Shown here in pieces: positions 1 through 11,100 of a DNA stretch of 64,000 nucleotides (within the stretch, counting starts at the first letter, position 1; every line of letters starts with the position of its first letter). The stretch is taken from positions 142,380,682 to 142,444,681 of the forward strand of contig CP092865.1 in NCBI GenBank assembly GCA_030710605.1. Reading direction: 5' to 3'. The notes under the pieces were generated by a model. The model ran no database searches. It saw only the letters and a list, made by a program, of their open reading frames with translations, and was not told the DNA's origin. Source of the stretch: Cordylochernes scorpioides. Taxonomy: Eukaryota; Arthropoda; Arachnida; Pseudoscorpiones; Chernetidae. A program made the translations under genes and the position numbers.

Positions 1-240
1 AAAAGGCGTTGAACTGTGTTATAAGGTGATGAATAAGAGATGAAATGTGTTGAAGGCGTTGAAGAGAGATGCGATGGAAGTAAGTTGAAAGGCGTTGAGG
101 ATGATGAAGGATGATGAAAGAGTGAGAAAGCGTTGAATGTTGATGAGGAAGAGATAGAAAGATGCAGAAAGATGTTGAAAGAGAAAGAATTGGAAAGGGT
201 TGGATAAAGAGTTTTGTAAATAGTAGATAAAGGTTGATAG
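1..240. repeat. GA-rich minisatellite
   Basis: The first 240 bases are an irregular array of short purine-rich units built around GTTGAA, with recurring variants such as AAGGCGTTGAA (near 3, 51 and 87) and GATGTTGAAAG (near 140 and 170). The purine bias gives a spurious Phe/Leu/Ser-rich open frame on the minus strand that I do not regard as coding. The array probably continues to the left of the window. Confidence 0.5.
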
Positions 241-2386
241 AAGAAAGTACATTTAATGTATAAAGCATAGCTGTCGACCGCAGTATCGCCTCGATAGAAC
301 TATTTCTTTTAAAATAAGACATATTATGCACTGGGGGTTTGTGTAAGCTGATTTACATAAGTTTCAGCGATTGTATACACTATTTAATATAGATAGGTCT
401 TTATTAATTACAATATTAGGTTATATATTAAATAGCAAATAGGTCTTAGTGTTATGGTGAACTTTAAACAGTTTGCAGTTTTTTTTTTAAACATGTGTTC
501 TAGTGCTAAGTGTTGAAAGGAGCTTTAACACCATGTTTCAGGGTTTGTGTGTTATTTGTCTCAACCTTGTCTTTGTGCAGAATACCGTCTCACAACCTTA
601 CTGTAGTGTTTGTTGCCACCTTTAAAGATCTTCACAATTTGTTTTAATATTAGTGTGTCATTTAGAGAAAATTGTCACAACCTTATCCTTGTATAGAACA
701 CCATTTTACACCGTTTTATTTAATAAGTTATATGAGAGATTTTAGATATAGTATAAGAGTTACTATTTACATGAGCCAAATCGACCCAACAGTTAGAGCA
801 AGAGGGGGGAACTCAGATATTTCCTCCTTTCACGTGACGCGACTGTTCACCCCGACCGGTCGTGCCAGATAAGAGGGAAATTGACAGAGTTAGTGTGAAC
901 AGTTTAACTTTACGCAGGTCTACAAGGGTAAAAAAGGCCCACACAGTGTAAATTCTGCTTAGACTGTCGCCACTAACTAGAATTTTGGAGTGTGTACGGA
1001 GAATCAGCTCGATAGAATGAGAAGTTTAGAGATTTCAACCTTTTTTTTTTTTTTTCATTTAAAAACCATTTTTTTTAAAGTAGAACTTCATTAGGATTCC
1101 TTTCTTTTTCTATACAAACTGTTTCTTGTTAAAACCCGAGTTTCAAAGACCAATGAGAATAATGTATACCATTGTGAATTAATTATTTAGTATAAATCTG
1201 AATTTTTGGTTATTATCGGGAGTAATAGATGAAGGAAGGTGTAGGAAATCACAACTTAGAGGGGGGCTATGTCTAAAACAACAAACCTAATAGGCATCCT
1301 ATGGCTTGTGTTGGGTAATTCAGAAACCCTATAATCCCTGGCCTTCAGGTAGTAGCTTTGAAATAGGTTTCTAATGAGGACATGAAAGGTCAATTTTTGA
1401 GAGTAAAGTTATGAAGTATAGGGACCCTAAGCCAGGGGTAGAAGTTAAGTAGGCCCAGACCGTAGTCGATCCTTGGAAAGCACTTGAGAATGTTAGTGTT
1501 GGGTAGTGAATCGTAAACCCTATAAATCCATCTTTCAATAGAGTGCTGAGGTCGGACTACTGCAAAGGGGGCAGACGCACGAGGAAGAAAGTGACTTCAC
1601 CCACGGTGGCTAGGGGAGTGACTCAATTCCGCTTTTATGAGGTGTCACGCTTAATGGTCCTTTGTTCGCCATTATAATTAGTGTATGTCTTTATATAGAA
1701 TTGTCGTGAAAAGTCGCTTGGTGTCAAGGCAAGGGCAGTTTTTGAAGTTACACTGATTTTTTTTTAGTAGGTTAGCTTCCAGATTACTTAGAATTGTTAA
1801 CAATTATTGTTAACAATCATTTATCGAGTATAAAGTATTAGTATATATAGAGCTTGTACAGAGGCATTTTCTTTTGAGTAACTTAGGGCTTTAGTTCCCA
1901 ATTTGTTTTAATTTTATTATTTTATTTGATTTCACATTTTGTCCTGGAAGATTTTCATTATTGTTAAGGCCTATTAATAATGATATTATAGTATTTTGGT
2001 TTTTATGATAGAGTCTAACTCTAGTTTGAATGCGATCGTGAATGAGAGAGTGAATGTAATGATCAATGAATGCGACCACAAAGTTAAAGTCTAACATACT
2101 GTTAATCCAAAATTACATTAGAATAGGGTTAAGGATTTTAATAGGTTCGATTTTTAAATTTGATTTCTTTATTTGTTAGGAACGATAGCCTCACAGGGCT
2201 GTGCAACTCTATTGTTAGGAAAGGTATTCGCTCCATTTTGTTAGGTCTCCCCTTTCGGGAGTATAAAATTTTAATTTCTATTACTAGGGTAATCAAGTAC
2301 TCTTTGTTATTTATATCAACTTGAATTTTAAGAGTCGTAGATAATGATCATATCTTGATTCTCAGACTGGAAGGTTGTGGGAGGTT
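241..2386. other. Intergenic DNA with weak internal duplications
   Basis: No gene recognised. Two diverged copies of a motif around CTCAACCTTGTC...CACAACCTT occur near 550-600 and 670-710. Two copies of a motif containing GTGTTGGGTA...AAACCCTATAA occur near 1310-1335 and 1498-1525. These look like old local duplications or relics of a transposon that can no longer be classified. Confidence 0.35.
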
Positions 2387-2596
2387 ATGATCAGACCAGG
2401 AAACCCACAAAACTTCTCCTCATTAGAGGAAACGAAGAGGTATAGATTGAATTTTATGCAGGATGGGGGATTTGTTTTAGCCATGCCGTATAGCCTGGGG
2501 TATAACGGCGCGACCTTGGGTAACCGATCTGACACCGTAGTTTCGACGTTTTTAGCGTGGCTGGAGCGAGGGTATTCCAGACGGGAGGTCCTGTAA
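2387..2596 (+). CDS. Short orphan open reading frame, unknown
   Basis: A 69-codon frame from the first ATG (2387) to a TAA at 2594-2596. I do not recognise the protein. Composition is mixed and globular-looking (Gly, Arg, Tyr, Leu) and the stretch is less AT-rich than its surroundings, which is the only reason to list it. There is no recognisable promoter, intron, or neighbouring gene. A random open frame or a fragment of a decayed element is the more likely explanation. Confidence 0.12.
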   Translation: MIRPGNPQNFSSLEETKRYRLNFMQDGGFVLAMPYSLGYNGATLGNRSDTVVSTFLAWLERGYSRREVL

Positions 2597-2599
2597 GAT

Positions 2600-4090
2600 T
2601 GGCATGTAGGCAGAGATTGCCCAGTTATTCTAGACGAAGTAGTTTCCGTCTATTGAATTTTTTGGTACCAGTTTGATCCCCCATAGCTAGCGGAAGTTTC
2701 TTCTAATAAAGGATTCGCCCTGCCATACGTTTTGTTGGAATGAATTCGAGCATAAGACCGATTCGAGAGGCAGAATAAGTAATTATTAGGACCTTCAACG
2801 AGTTTAGACTCGTTCCATATTAGGATAAGATTTTAAAGTATTAGTTAACAATAAGGACCGCGAACGAGACGCCAGAACGAGCCAATGAGTCAAAGTTTTT
2901 AGAAGTGTTGTATGGAGGACAGTAGAATTAAAAGCAGTTATACAGGAAGTAGAATCCTGAAGGAATTTGTAAAAGGAACCAAAATTTAAGATTGATAAAA
3001 TTCAAACTTATAAGATGTAGATTTATAGGATTCAGGTCAATGAATAGAGAGTATATTAGTAGATAAAAGTAATATGAATTTCTTGGAAGGGAGAGGTAGC
3101 TGAACTGTACACACCCCAGAGGCAAGGTAAACGGAGCCACAAACAAAATAGTAGAAATTGATTAGTCGCTCTGCCAAAACAGAAAAGAAATTCTCTTCAT
3201 ACGGTTGTCACCCTAGATTTAAATGGACTGTGTAGTTTAATAGAGGTCTGGGCTATGTTCCATTTGACCAAGATTCTAAATGACGTTCCCATCTGGGTTG
3301 AGAGAGTATTGCAATTTGAGGAATCTAACACACAAGAGAGAACCCACCCTCCAGTAGGATCGGGATAGACGAATATTACCCAGTGACCAACTCGTGATTC
3401 CAGACTGGATAAGATTGAAACTTAACTGAGATACTAAACCTTGAACCTTCAGCGCACAAATATATATTATGTTTACATTTTCTTTTTCAATATGCTATTA
3501 TTTTTATATCATATATATTATATTATAGTCATATACTATTGATTTCAACAATTTTATTTTGACATTCATGATATTAATATTTATATTAAATATTTAATTA
3601 TATATATTTTGTCACCATATATAATCTTGTAGTAGTTTTCTTTTATCATCTATCATGGGATGATTTTTATCATATTTAATCACTATCTGCATGATACGTG
3701 TTTTCTTCAATATATATATTATACCCATCATATAACATGGAAGGATTCATTTTATCATTACATATTTCGTGCCTTATTTAATAATTACTTTCACAATTTG
3801 TTTTCTGTAACCTTTTTTTTTTTATTTAGCAAAAGTCATCATGTCATAGGCTAATCATTATGTACCAAGATATTTCTTTCAGCTAACTATAATTATCCTT
3901 TCCTTTGATTGTATATATATATAACTATACCACACGAATGTCTTGATTGGTACGAAAATAAAGATGCTGGCATGTTTTAGGAGTTGGACTAGTCAGTTAT
4001 TTCTAAACGACTTCTTGGCGCCCAATTTTTTATATATAATATGTAATAGGGAAATGTCCTAACTGTATTGTTAGCAGAAAGAAGGTAGCA
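2600..4090. other. AT-rich DNA without recognised genes
   Basis: The stretch is mostly single-copy-looking. From 3450 to 3950 it becomes strongly AT-rich with many ATATAT runs. The short open frames here are low-complexity Phe/Ile/Tyr-rich and not credible genes. Confidence 0.4.
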
Positions 4091-4527
4091 ATGAATCCAG
4101 TACCCCAAGAGGCAAGGATGGGGTTGAGAGGACTTACCACTAGGAAGGCCTACTCCTCAAGACCAAAGAAGAAAGTGGAAGGGTGGTATATATACCCATG
4201 AATGGTAAGACAGATGACCTTGCTTACTTCCATACATATGATATGACTGTCCCCAATAACCTATTTTGATAACAGTGTTCTGACAGAATAATAGCACATA
4301 AAAAAACCCTTTGCCAGGATGCACAATGCCCACTAATGTTCGGAATAATAAACATCTAGAATAGCATACCATCATTTTGATTAGCCTTATCTTCCCTATA
4401 GGTTTCGGTACACCTGACTTCACCTAGTAATGGAAAATGCATTTTGCTAGAAATGGGCCTGCTTTCATAGTAACTGATGAAAGGCAGATGAATAATGAAT
4501 AGCACAAACGCATTTGTCCATTACTTG

Positions 4528-5300
4528 GCAGGGGGAGGATTGTTGGGGCACGTTTTTGTAACCATACCCCAACAGAAGGCGTATGTATAATCAAATCAAA
4601 TGGATACATGGCTTCCCTCCCACATAGACTTACAGACCATTTTTTTGCCCAGAAACTTAGACACTTGGTGACACCAGACTTCCATGCTGAAAGCTGATGC
4701 CTGGTAAAGAAGAAGACATCCAGAGACATCCGAGCTGGAAACTGTTGTTTCATATGTACATATATTCCCCTCACCAAAAATTTAGGTAAAGGTGACCAGA
4801 AAAAAAAAAAAAAAAGGAGAAAAATGGAGAAGGAAGATCTCTAAAGACTGAAACTTATAAAATATCCTTCCAGAGAAAGGAAAGCATCACATTACAGTCC
4901 AGGTAAAAAGGGCCTGGGTCAATTTTAGCCAAGACGGGGGGGCGATATATATACCATCCCGAGAAAAAGGGAGGGTTGTATTTCAACCCATGTGGAAAGA
5001 CGGGGGGCTGGAGTCTGAAATCTTACACTACCGCAGGGGTTGTTTTTCTCTTTAGATTTTTTTTGTTTTGGTAATACTATATGTTCTATTTTGAAGGGGA
5101 GAGGCCTGGGGCGTCTATGAAATTGATACTGGAGCCGTTGGCCATTTTGATTGGTGTTTCTTTCGGCGAATGAAAATGGAGAATGAGATGATATAAAAGA
5201 AGGTTCTTTGCCAAAAGGGAGGATTCGATCGGAGTCGCTCAGTGAAAGGACAGTCTGTAGACAGGAGACCTTTGCCGGCACTTTCGAGAAAGGTAAGCCA
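4528..5300 (+). mobile_element. LTR-like fragment with polypurine tract and TATA box
   Basis: A polypurine tract (4528-4540, GCAGGGGGAGGAT) directly abuts TGTTGGGGCACG, the form expected at the junction of a 3' LTR. About 650 bases downstream is a TATAAAA box (5192-5198), followed about 35 bases later by GATCGGAGTCGCTCAGTG, which resembles the start of an LTR transcript. An AGGTAAG donor-like site lies at 5290. No matching second LTR and no gag or pol frame were found, so this is a solo or truncated LTR of unassigned family. The exact right end is not defined. A poly-C run follows at 5319-5332. Confidence 0.4.
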
Positions 5301-5334
5301 TTTGTCATTATGACTTAGCGCCCCCCCCCCCTTT

Positions 5335-6082
5335 TTTGTGTAGTAGCCAACCTAGATTTCGCATGGGCCCTAAAGGGCTATAAAGTAACTTCAGGTCACC
5401 TCTATCTAAATTTTACTATGTAAATAGCATATCTCGTCAGTATAGACATGTTCCCAAATTTTAAGATATTTAAATAAATATCTAGAGAAATTTTCTTGTC
5501 TCCTCTGTTACCTATTTCATACATAATTTGTCTTAGGGTGCTATTCCAACTGTTTAAATAAAATGTTGTATGTTTATTACCTATTTGAAGGGAATGTTAC
5601 TAATAATCAAGTCTCCCATAAATTACCGGCCACATACATTGCCGCGAGTGTCTGTGTTTCAGTGTTTTATAGATTGCCCAATTTAATAACGATTTCGTGG
5701 GTTGTCAGATGAAGTTGTATAATAGTGTCGCGGTTGTTTCCATCTTTAGACCACTGTACTGACAATATTATATGCTCAATCCTTGCTTTAGCCCAAATCT
5801 TAATCAATTACAGAGTTTTTCCCCCCTTTCTTTTTTATTTATTTTATTTATCCTGTTCGCACAAATTGTATTACATGTGATGATGTAAAGACATATGCCG
5901 ATAGTGCATCACTGACAGCTGTGCTGCTATTATACAACATTAAGGTCTTGCTGCGGGTTATATACATGGGGTTGTTGGCCTAAATTGCTATATATATATA
6001 TATATACTTAAATAAGGAGACTTTAATAAGTCACATCGTGTAACCTCCCTTTTCATCTATCCAAAACTGGGGAACCCATCAC
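5335..6082. other. AT-rich spacer
   Basis: No coding signal seen. A TA dinucleotide run lies near 5988-6007, just left of the truncated end of the Copia-A fragment. Confidence 0.4.
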
Positions 6083-6875
6083 CTTTTGATTTATAAAGAT
6101 TGACCCATCCGGTTGGCGCTCTATCTCTATACCCAAAAAGTAATTTAATGGTTCACTTGTGATCTTAAATGAAAACATTATTTCATCAAGAAATTCTTTG
6201 ATTTCCTGTTCATTTGTACCAGCAATGATTCCATCATCAACATATATGGCAATAATGAGTAGTTGATCATTTGTTTTTCTGAAGAATAAACAGAGGTCAG
6301 CTGTACTTTCCTTCAGACATCTTTCTTTCATGAAGTTGACTATTTTCTGATTCCAGCCTCTTGGTGACTGTTTAAGTCCATAGAGACTTTTCTTCAATTT
6401 CCATACAAGATCTGTTCCATTGTTGAATCCTTCAGGTTGTTTGATATATATTTGATCTTGTAATGCTCCATATAGAAAGGCTGTCTTTATGTCAAACTGT
6501 ACCAATTTTAAATCTTCATTAGCAGCAATTGCTAAAAGAGTTCTTATGGTGTCATGTCTTGCCACAGGACTAAATGTTTCTTCATAATCTATACCCTTTT
6601 TTTGTACAAACCCTTTTGTCTCCAGTCTTGCTTTAAATCTTGTAATCTCTCCTTTAGAATTCAATTTGGTCCTTAATACCCATTTACAATCAATTGGTTT
6701 TTGGCCAGGTGGTAATGTTGTGCACTTGTATACATCATTTTCCATTAAAGAATTCATTTCTTCATTCATTGCTTCTTTCCAAAACTGTGCATTTGGAGAA
6801 TCCATTGTTTATTTGTATGTCTTGGGTTCAAGACCTTCTGCAATATTTATTTCAGCATCAATATACCTTTGAGGC
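6083..6875 (-). pseudogene. Copia-A copy 1, reverse transcriptase fragment
   Basis: This is the RVT_2-type (Copia) reverse transcriptase, reading leftwards. Visible motifs in order are the DCKWVLRTK / ARLETKGF block, FSPVARHDTIRTLLAIAA, QFDIKTAFLYG, KKSLYGLKQSPRGW and the catalytic YVDDGIIAG. The frame is open from 6805 to about 6083, but a nonsense codon (TAA where copy 2 has GAA) lies just upstream of it. Homology to copy 2 (29600-30380) stops abruptly near 6083, so the RT end, RNase H and the far LTR are missing. On the right it ends exactly at 6875. The next homologous base is at 13867, so this piece and the one at 13867-14097 are halves of one interrupted element. Confidence 0.85.
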
Positions 6876-7340
6876 TGTTGGGTCAGATTTCCACCAAACA
6901 GACCCAACAAAGATGTAAACATTCTTTTACATCATATGTATATACACGCAGTGTCTCGCCGAAAGTGTTTGGTGTCCAGATGGAAGTCCCACAGCAATGG
7001 CCGACGGTGGTTCAAAGGCCAAGCCAGGGGAAGACACAGTCCTGGACGTGAATCCCAAGATCTGCCAGGGGAAGACACAGCCCTGGACGTGTATCCCAAG
7101 ATCTGCTATAGGAAGATGACATCAGCCCTGATTGAGTAGCCAGAAGCCCGATGCAAACAGAAGCAGAAGAAGACCAGGAACCGGGGAGACATTCAGTTGG
7201 AGACGATGCCTATACCTTAAAGTTCACCCACAGTCCAGCACAGGATCTACACCAGAAAAGGACTTCGAGCATTCGTCTTTGTTAAAACCAAACCATCTCT
7301 TCACCTCCTTTTTTCCTTTCCTTTCTTCCTTCTTTTAATT
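6876..7340 (+). repeat. LTR-like 5' end with terminal foldback
   Basis: It starts with TGTTGGGTC and returns within 33 bases to GACCCAACA, a small foldback. The following GATGTAAACAT-like stretch and GCCGAAAGTGTTTGGTGTCCAGA are recognisably shared with the reverse complement of 63100-63245. The stretch also contains a diverged duplication around CCAGGGGAAGACACAG...CCTGGACGTG (near 7023-7050 and 7066-7091). It is probably an LTR or leader region of a BEL or Gypsy element. The right boundary is arbitrary. Confidence 0.4.
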
Positions 7341-7731
7341 TGTATATAACTTGTGACATCACATTTGATAGATGAGGCATATTTAATAATTTTTGAATTT
7401 CTTAAAGAAGGAATTATTAGGTAGGTTTCTCAGAGGGGCAAGCACGGTAGATTTTATTTGATTTTGTTACTAATATAAATATTTATTTTATTCTCTCTCT
7501 CTCTCTCTCAAAAATGGATAAAATCAACCACAAACATAGAGAAATTAGATGTGTCCAGTTACTTAATTTCTTAGAGAAAAAATTACCTTAATTTTGAAAT
7601 AAATAATTTATATTGCTATTATTCCTATTTAATCAATTTTATTATCTCAAACCTTTAATAAAAAGTATAATTTCGAATTTCCCAAAGTATAAGGTACCTT
7701 AAACTTAAAGATAAAATTATATATATCCTTT
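7341..7731. other. AT-rich DNA with CT microsatellite
   Basis: No coding signal. A (TC)n microsatellite lies at about 7491-7509. The segment ends in CCTTT (7727-7731), the left target-site duplication of Copia-B. Confidence 0.5.
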
Positions 7732-8000
7732 TGTTACTCAAACTTTGACTTTAATCATCATAGATGCTGACGTCACTACGATGACGTAACTTCCAACTAC
7801 TACCTTCAAAACTTGCTGTTATTGTTTACCGCTATCTTGTCTTAACAATATATGTAATGGAACAAGTAGTTCCTTAAATAAATATATATTTGTTTTTATC
7901 AGAAGGGATGTCCTCGTAACTACAACATACGCGCGTGAGTACAAACAAAACAACCAGAAATCCTCAAAAAGAATAACCGTATTTTGCTAAGCCTATATCA
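7732..8000 (+). repeat. Copia-B 5' LTR
   Basis: 269 bp, beginning TGTTAC and ending TATATCA (TG...CA). It contains two GACGTCA-like/TGACGT motifs near 7769-7788 (TGACGTCACTACGATGACGT), which resemble CRE-type activator sites, and an AATAAATATATATT stretch near 7877. It matches the 3' LTR except at about 7738, 7870 and a CG unit near 7932. Confidence 0.95.
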
Positions 8001-8003
8001 ATT

Positions 8004-8016
8004 TGGTAGCAGTGCG
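8004..8016 (+). promoter_or_regulatory. Copia-B primer-binding site (initiator tRNA-Met 3' end)
   Basis: TGGTAGCAGTGCG lies three bases after the 5' LTR. The first nine bases are complementary to the ...CTGCTACCA 3' end of animal initiator tRNA-Met. This differs from Copia-A in the same window, which appears to use the internal tRNA-half type of site. Confidence 0.7.
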
Positions 8017-8031
8017 TTGTTTGGGCGCGCG

Positions 8032-8100
8032 AATTGGACTAACCGCCAATTGATCCATTTAAATCAAAAAGAAATTAAATAATTGGACTAACCGCCAATT
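8032..8100 (+). repeat. Leader direct repeat, 2 x 20 bp
   Basis: The same 20 bases, beginning AATTGGACTA and ending CCGCCAATT, occur exactly twice (8032-8051 and 8081-8100) in the untranslated leader, 29 bases apart. Each copy is itself an imperfect inverted repeat (AATTGG...CCAATT), so the leader RNA could fold into two similar hairpins just before the gag start. Function unknown; a role in packaging or dimerisation is speculative. Confidence 0.6.
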
Positions 8101-8123
8101 TAGAAAGAAAAAGTTGAATAAAA

Positions 8124-11100
8124 ATGGATACACATAACTTAGCAAAAATCGAACAGTTAACAGAAAACAACTATACCACGTGGTCCATGAAAATGGAAGC
8201 AATTCTAGATTCAAAAGATCTCTTCGAGGACGTAATTGTTAATGACGAGCCAGACTTTACAAAAAATAAACTAGAATATGATATTTGGAAGAAAAAGAAT
8301 CGGGAAGCATACAGCCTAATAATATTGTCACTTTCGGATGACTTAACAATCATCTTTCGAGGCGATAAAAGAGCCAAAAGAATTTGGTACGACATAAAGA
8401 AAAGGTTTGAAGGATCTCTAGAAAATAAAAGGATAGACCTAATGTTGGATCTAGCCAGACTAAAATTGAACCCAAATGAAAATGTCAACATGTATATTGT
8501 ACGAGCACAGAAACTGGCACAAGAGATCACCCAGCTAGGAAAGACTGTAACAGAAAGAGAACTTGTACGATACATTGTTGAAGGACTCACACCTAACTTT
8601 GACACGATCACAGCAGCACTGTCAATAAACAGAGAAATCTCCTTACCAGACTTGAGACAAACTCTACTGGATTTCGAGAAGAAAAGACAGGACAGAAGCA
8701 AAAATCCTGAAAATGCTTTCAGATCATCAGGCAACCAATTCAAAGAAAAGTCATGCTTCATTTGCAAAAGAAAAGGACATTTCAAGAAAGACTGTTGGTT
8801 CAACCCTGACAACAAAGGAAATCAAAAGAATACAACAAACAAAAATAACATGGCCAGTACAAGGAACTACCATAAAGGACCAAAACAAAACAAAGACACA
8901 GCCAGATCAGCAATCCAAGAACGAACGGAAGAACCATCCCAACGAAGAGACTCCACTTCAGAATACGCACTACATGTAATCACAAGGGAGGAACGCCCGA
9001 CGACTCAGGACGTGTGGATAATTGATTCCGCGTGCACAAGCCACATGACTTCCCATGGTGAATGGATCGAGCACAAGACGGAGGATAGAAGAAGCATACA
9101 AGTGGCGGAAGAAGGGAGACACATCGAATCTGCCTCATCAGGATTAATCCAAGCTACTGTACAAGGTAAGGACAAACTTAACAACGCTGTAACCCTGCAT
9201 AATGTCCTCCATGTACCACACCTGAAAGGAAATCTAATGTCCATTCCAAGCGTAGTAAGAAGAGGGAACTCTGTTCTTTTGAATTCTGAAGGAGCATACA
9301 TATACTCTTCTAATGACAAGCTAATAGGAACAGGAAACTTTGATGGTAACATGTACACTTTGAACCTATCACGTTTACCTGAAGCAACTCATGTTCCAAA
9401 TGAACATTGCTTGATTTCAAAGGACAATTCTAGGACTGCATGGCACAGAAGGTTAGGACATCCTAGTGACAACAAATTAGACCTGATTTTGAAGAACAAT
9501 CTTCTAAAAGGCTTGAACTCTATAAATGGTACCCTTGATCAATGTGATGCTTGCTCCTTGGGAAAAATGACCAAAGTACCCTATGTTCACACAGATAGCA
9601 ATCAGGAAAGCTACCCCTTTGAAGCCATTTATGTCGATCTCTGTGGTCCAATGAGAATAAACTCCTTGGGCGGAAGTAAATATTTCTTGACCATCGTAGA
9701 TGGATTCTCTAGGAGAATATTTGTAGAATTTCTCAAAGATAAACTCTCAGCAGCAGAAGTTTTGAAGAAGTTTATTGTAAAGAGAGAAAACGAGCTAAAC
9801 TCAAAACTAAAACGACTTAGAACAGATAACGGAACAGAATTTATCAATAAAAACCTTGAAACCTTCATAGAATCCAGAGGAATTAAACATGAACTAACTA
9901 CACCGTACACCCCAAGAAGCAATGGGAGAGTTGAAAGATCTAACAGAACACTATTAGACAAAGGCCGAACACTTCTGGCAGACTCCCAATTACCCCTACA
10001 CTTCTGGGCAGAAGCTGTGAATACAGCTGCATATCTGTACAATCTAACTCCCACAACTAATGACCCAGACACTACCCCTATGGAAAAATGGAAAGGTAAA
10101 AAGCCATCCGTCTCTCACATCATGAGATTTGGTTGTGAAGTCTTCTATAAACTCGAGAATCATCAAAGACACAAACTAGAAGCTAAATCTAAGAGAGGAA
10201 TATTTGTAGGCTATTCAAGATGCAGAAGAGCTTATCGAGTATTTGATATCACAGCGAGAGTCATTCTTGAAACCGCAGACATTCACTTCAGAGAGAACAA
10301 TGATGTCATCTCGGAAGAAAAACAAAATGATAATAATACGGACACTGACACATATTTCTTCATTCAGGAGGATGAACAACTGAACAATCATGTTCTATCA
10401 GATGTTGATATTGAAGAGCCAGCACCAGATACCATGGTCAACAGACAGACAGAGTCAAGTGAATCAGACAGACCACAAAGAACTCGAACAATACCTAAAA
10501 GATTCGATGACTACGTTCTGGCTACTACGAATGAAACCATTCCAAAAGACTATGAAGAAGCCATCGCATGCGAAGACAAGAAACATTGGGAGAACGCAAT
10601 GCTTGAGGAAATACAGAACATGTACTCGCATCAAGTATGGGAACTGGTACCTAGACCTGTAAACGCTAAAGTTGTCAAAAGTAAATGGGTGTTCAAAATA
10701 TCTAAAGACCAAGAAAACAAAACTTACAAAGCTAGACTTGTTGCAATGGGATACAACCAAATCCCAGGAAGAGATTACAACGAAAGTTTCAGCCCTGTAA
10801 TTAAAAATGCCACCCTCAGGACTATTTTGTCAATGGCAGCAACAAAAGATTCAGTCATTAAACTATTTGATGTGAAAGCAGCCTATCTAAATGGAAACAT
10901 TGAAAATACAATATTCATGGAACAACCTGCTGGATTTGTCCAAGACAGAAACAAAGTTTGCAAACTCAACAAAAGTATTTACGGTCTACCTCAATCCGGA
11001 AGATCGTGGTATGAGAAATTCAGTCAAGTACTTCATGACTGTGGACTGAAAAAACTTAAATCTGATCCTTGCCTATTTAAATGGAAGAATGAAGACAAAT

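Noticed and set aside
8171..8815. 214-codon minus-strand frame
   Set aside because: Shadow of Copia-B gag on the opposite strand; no motif.
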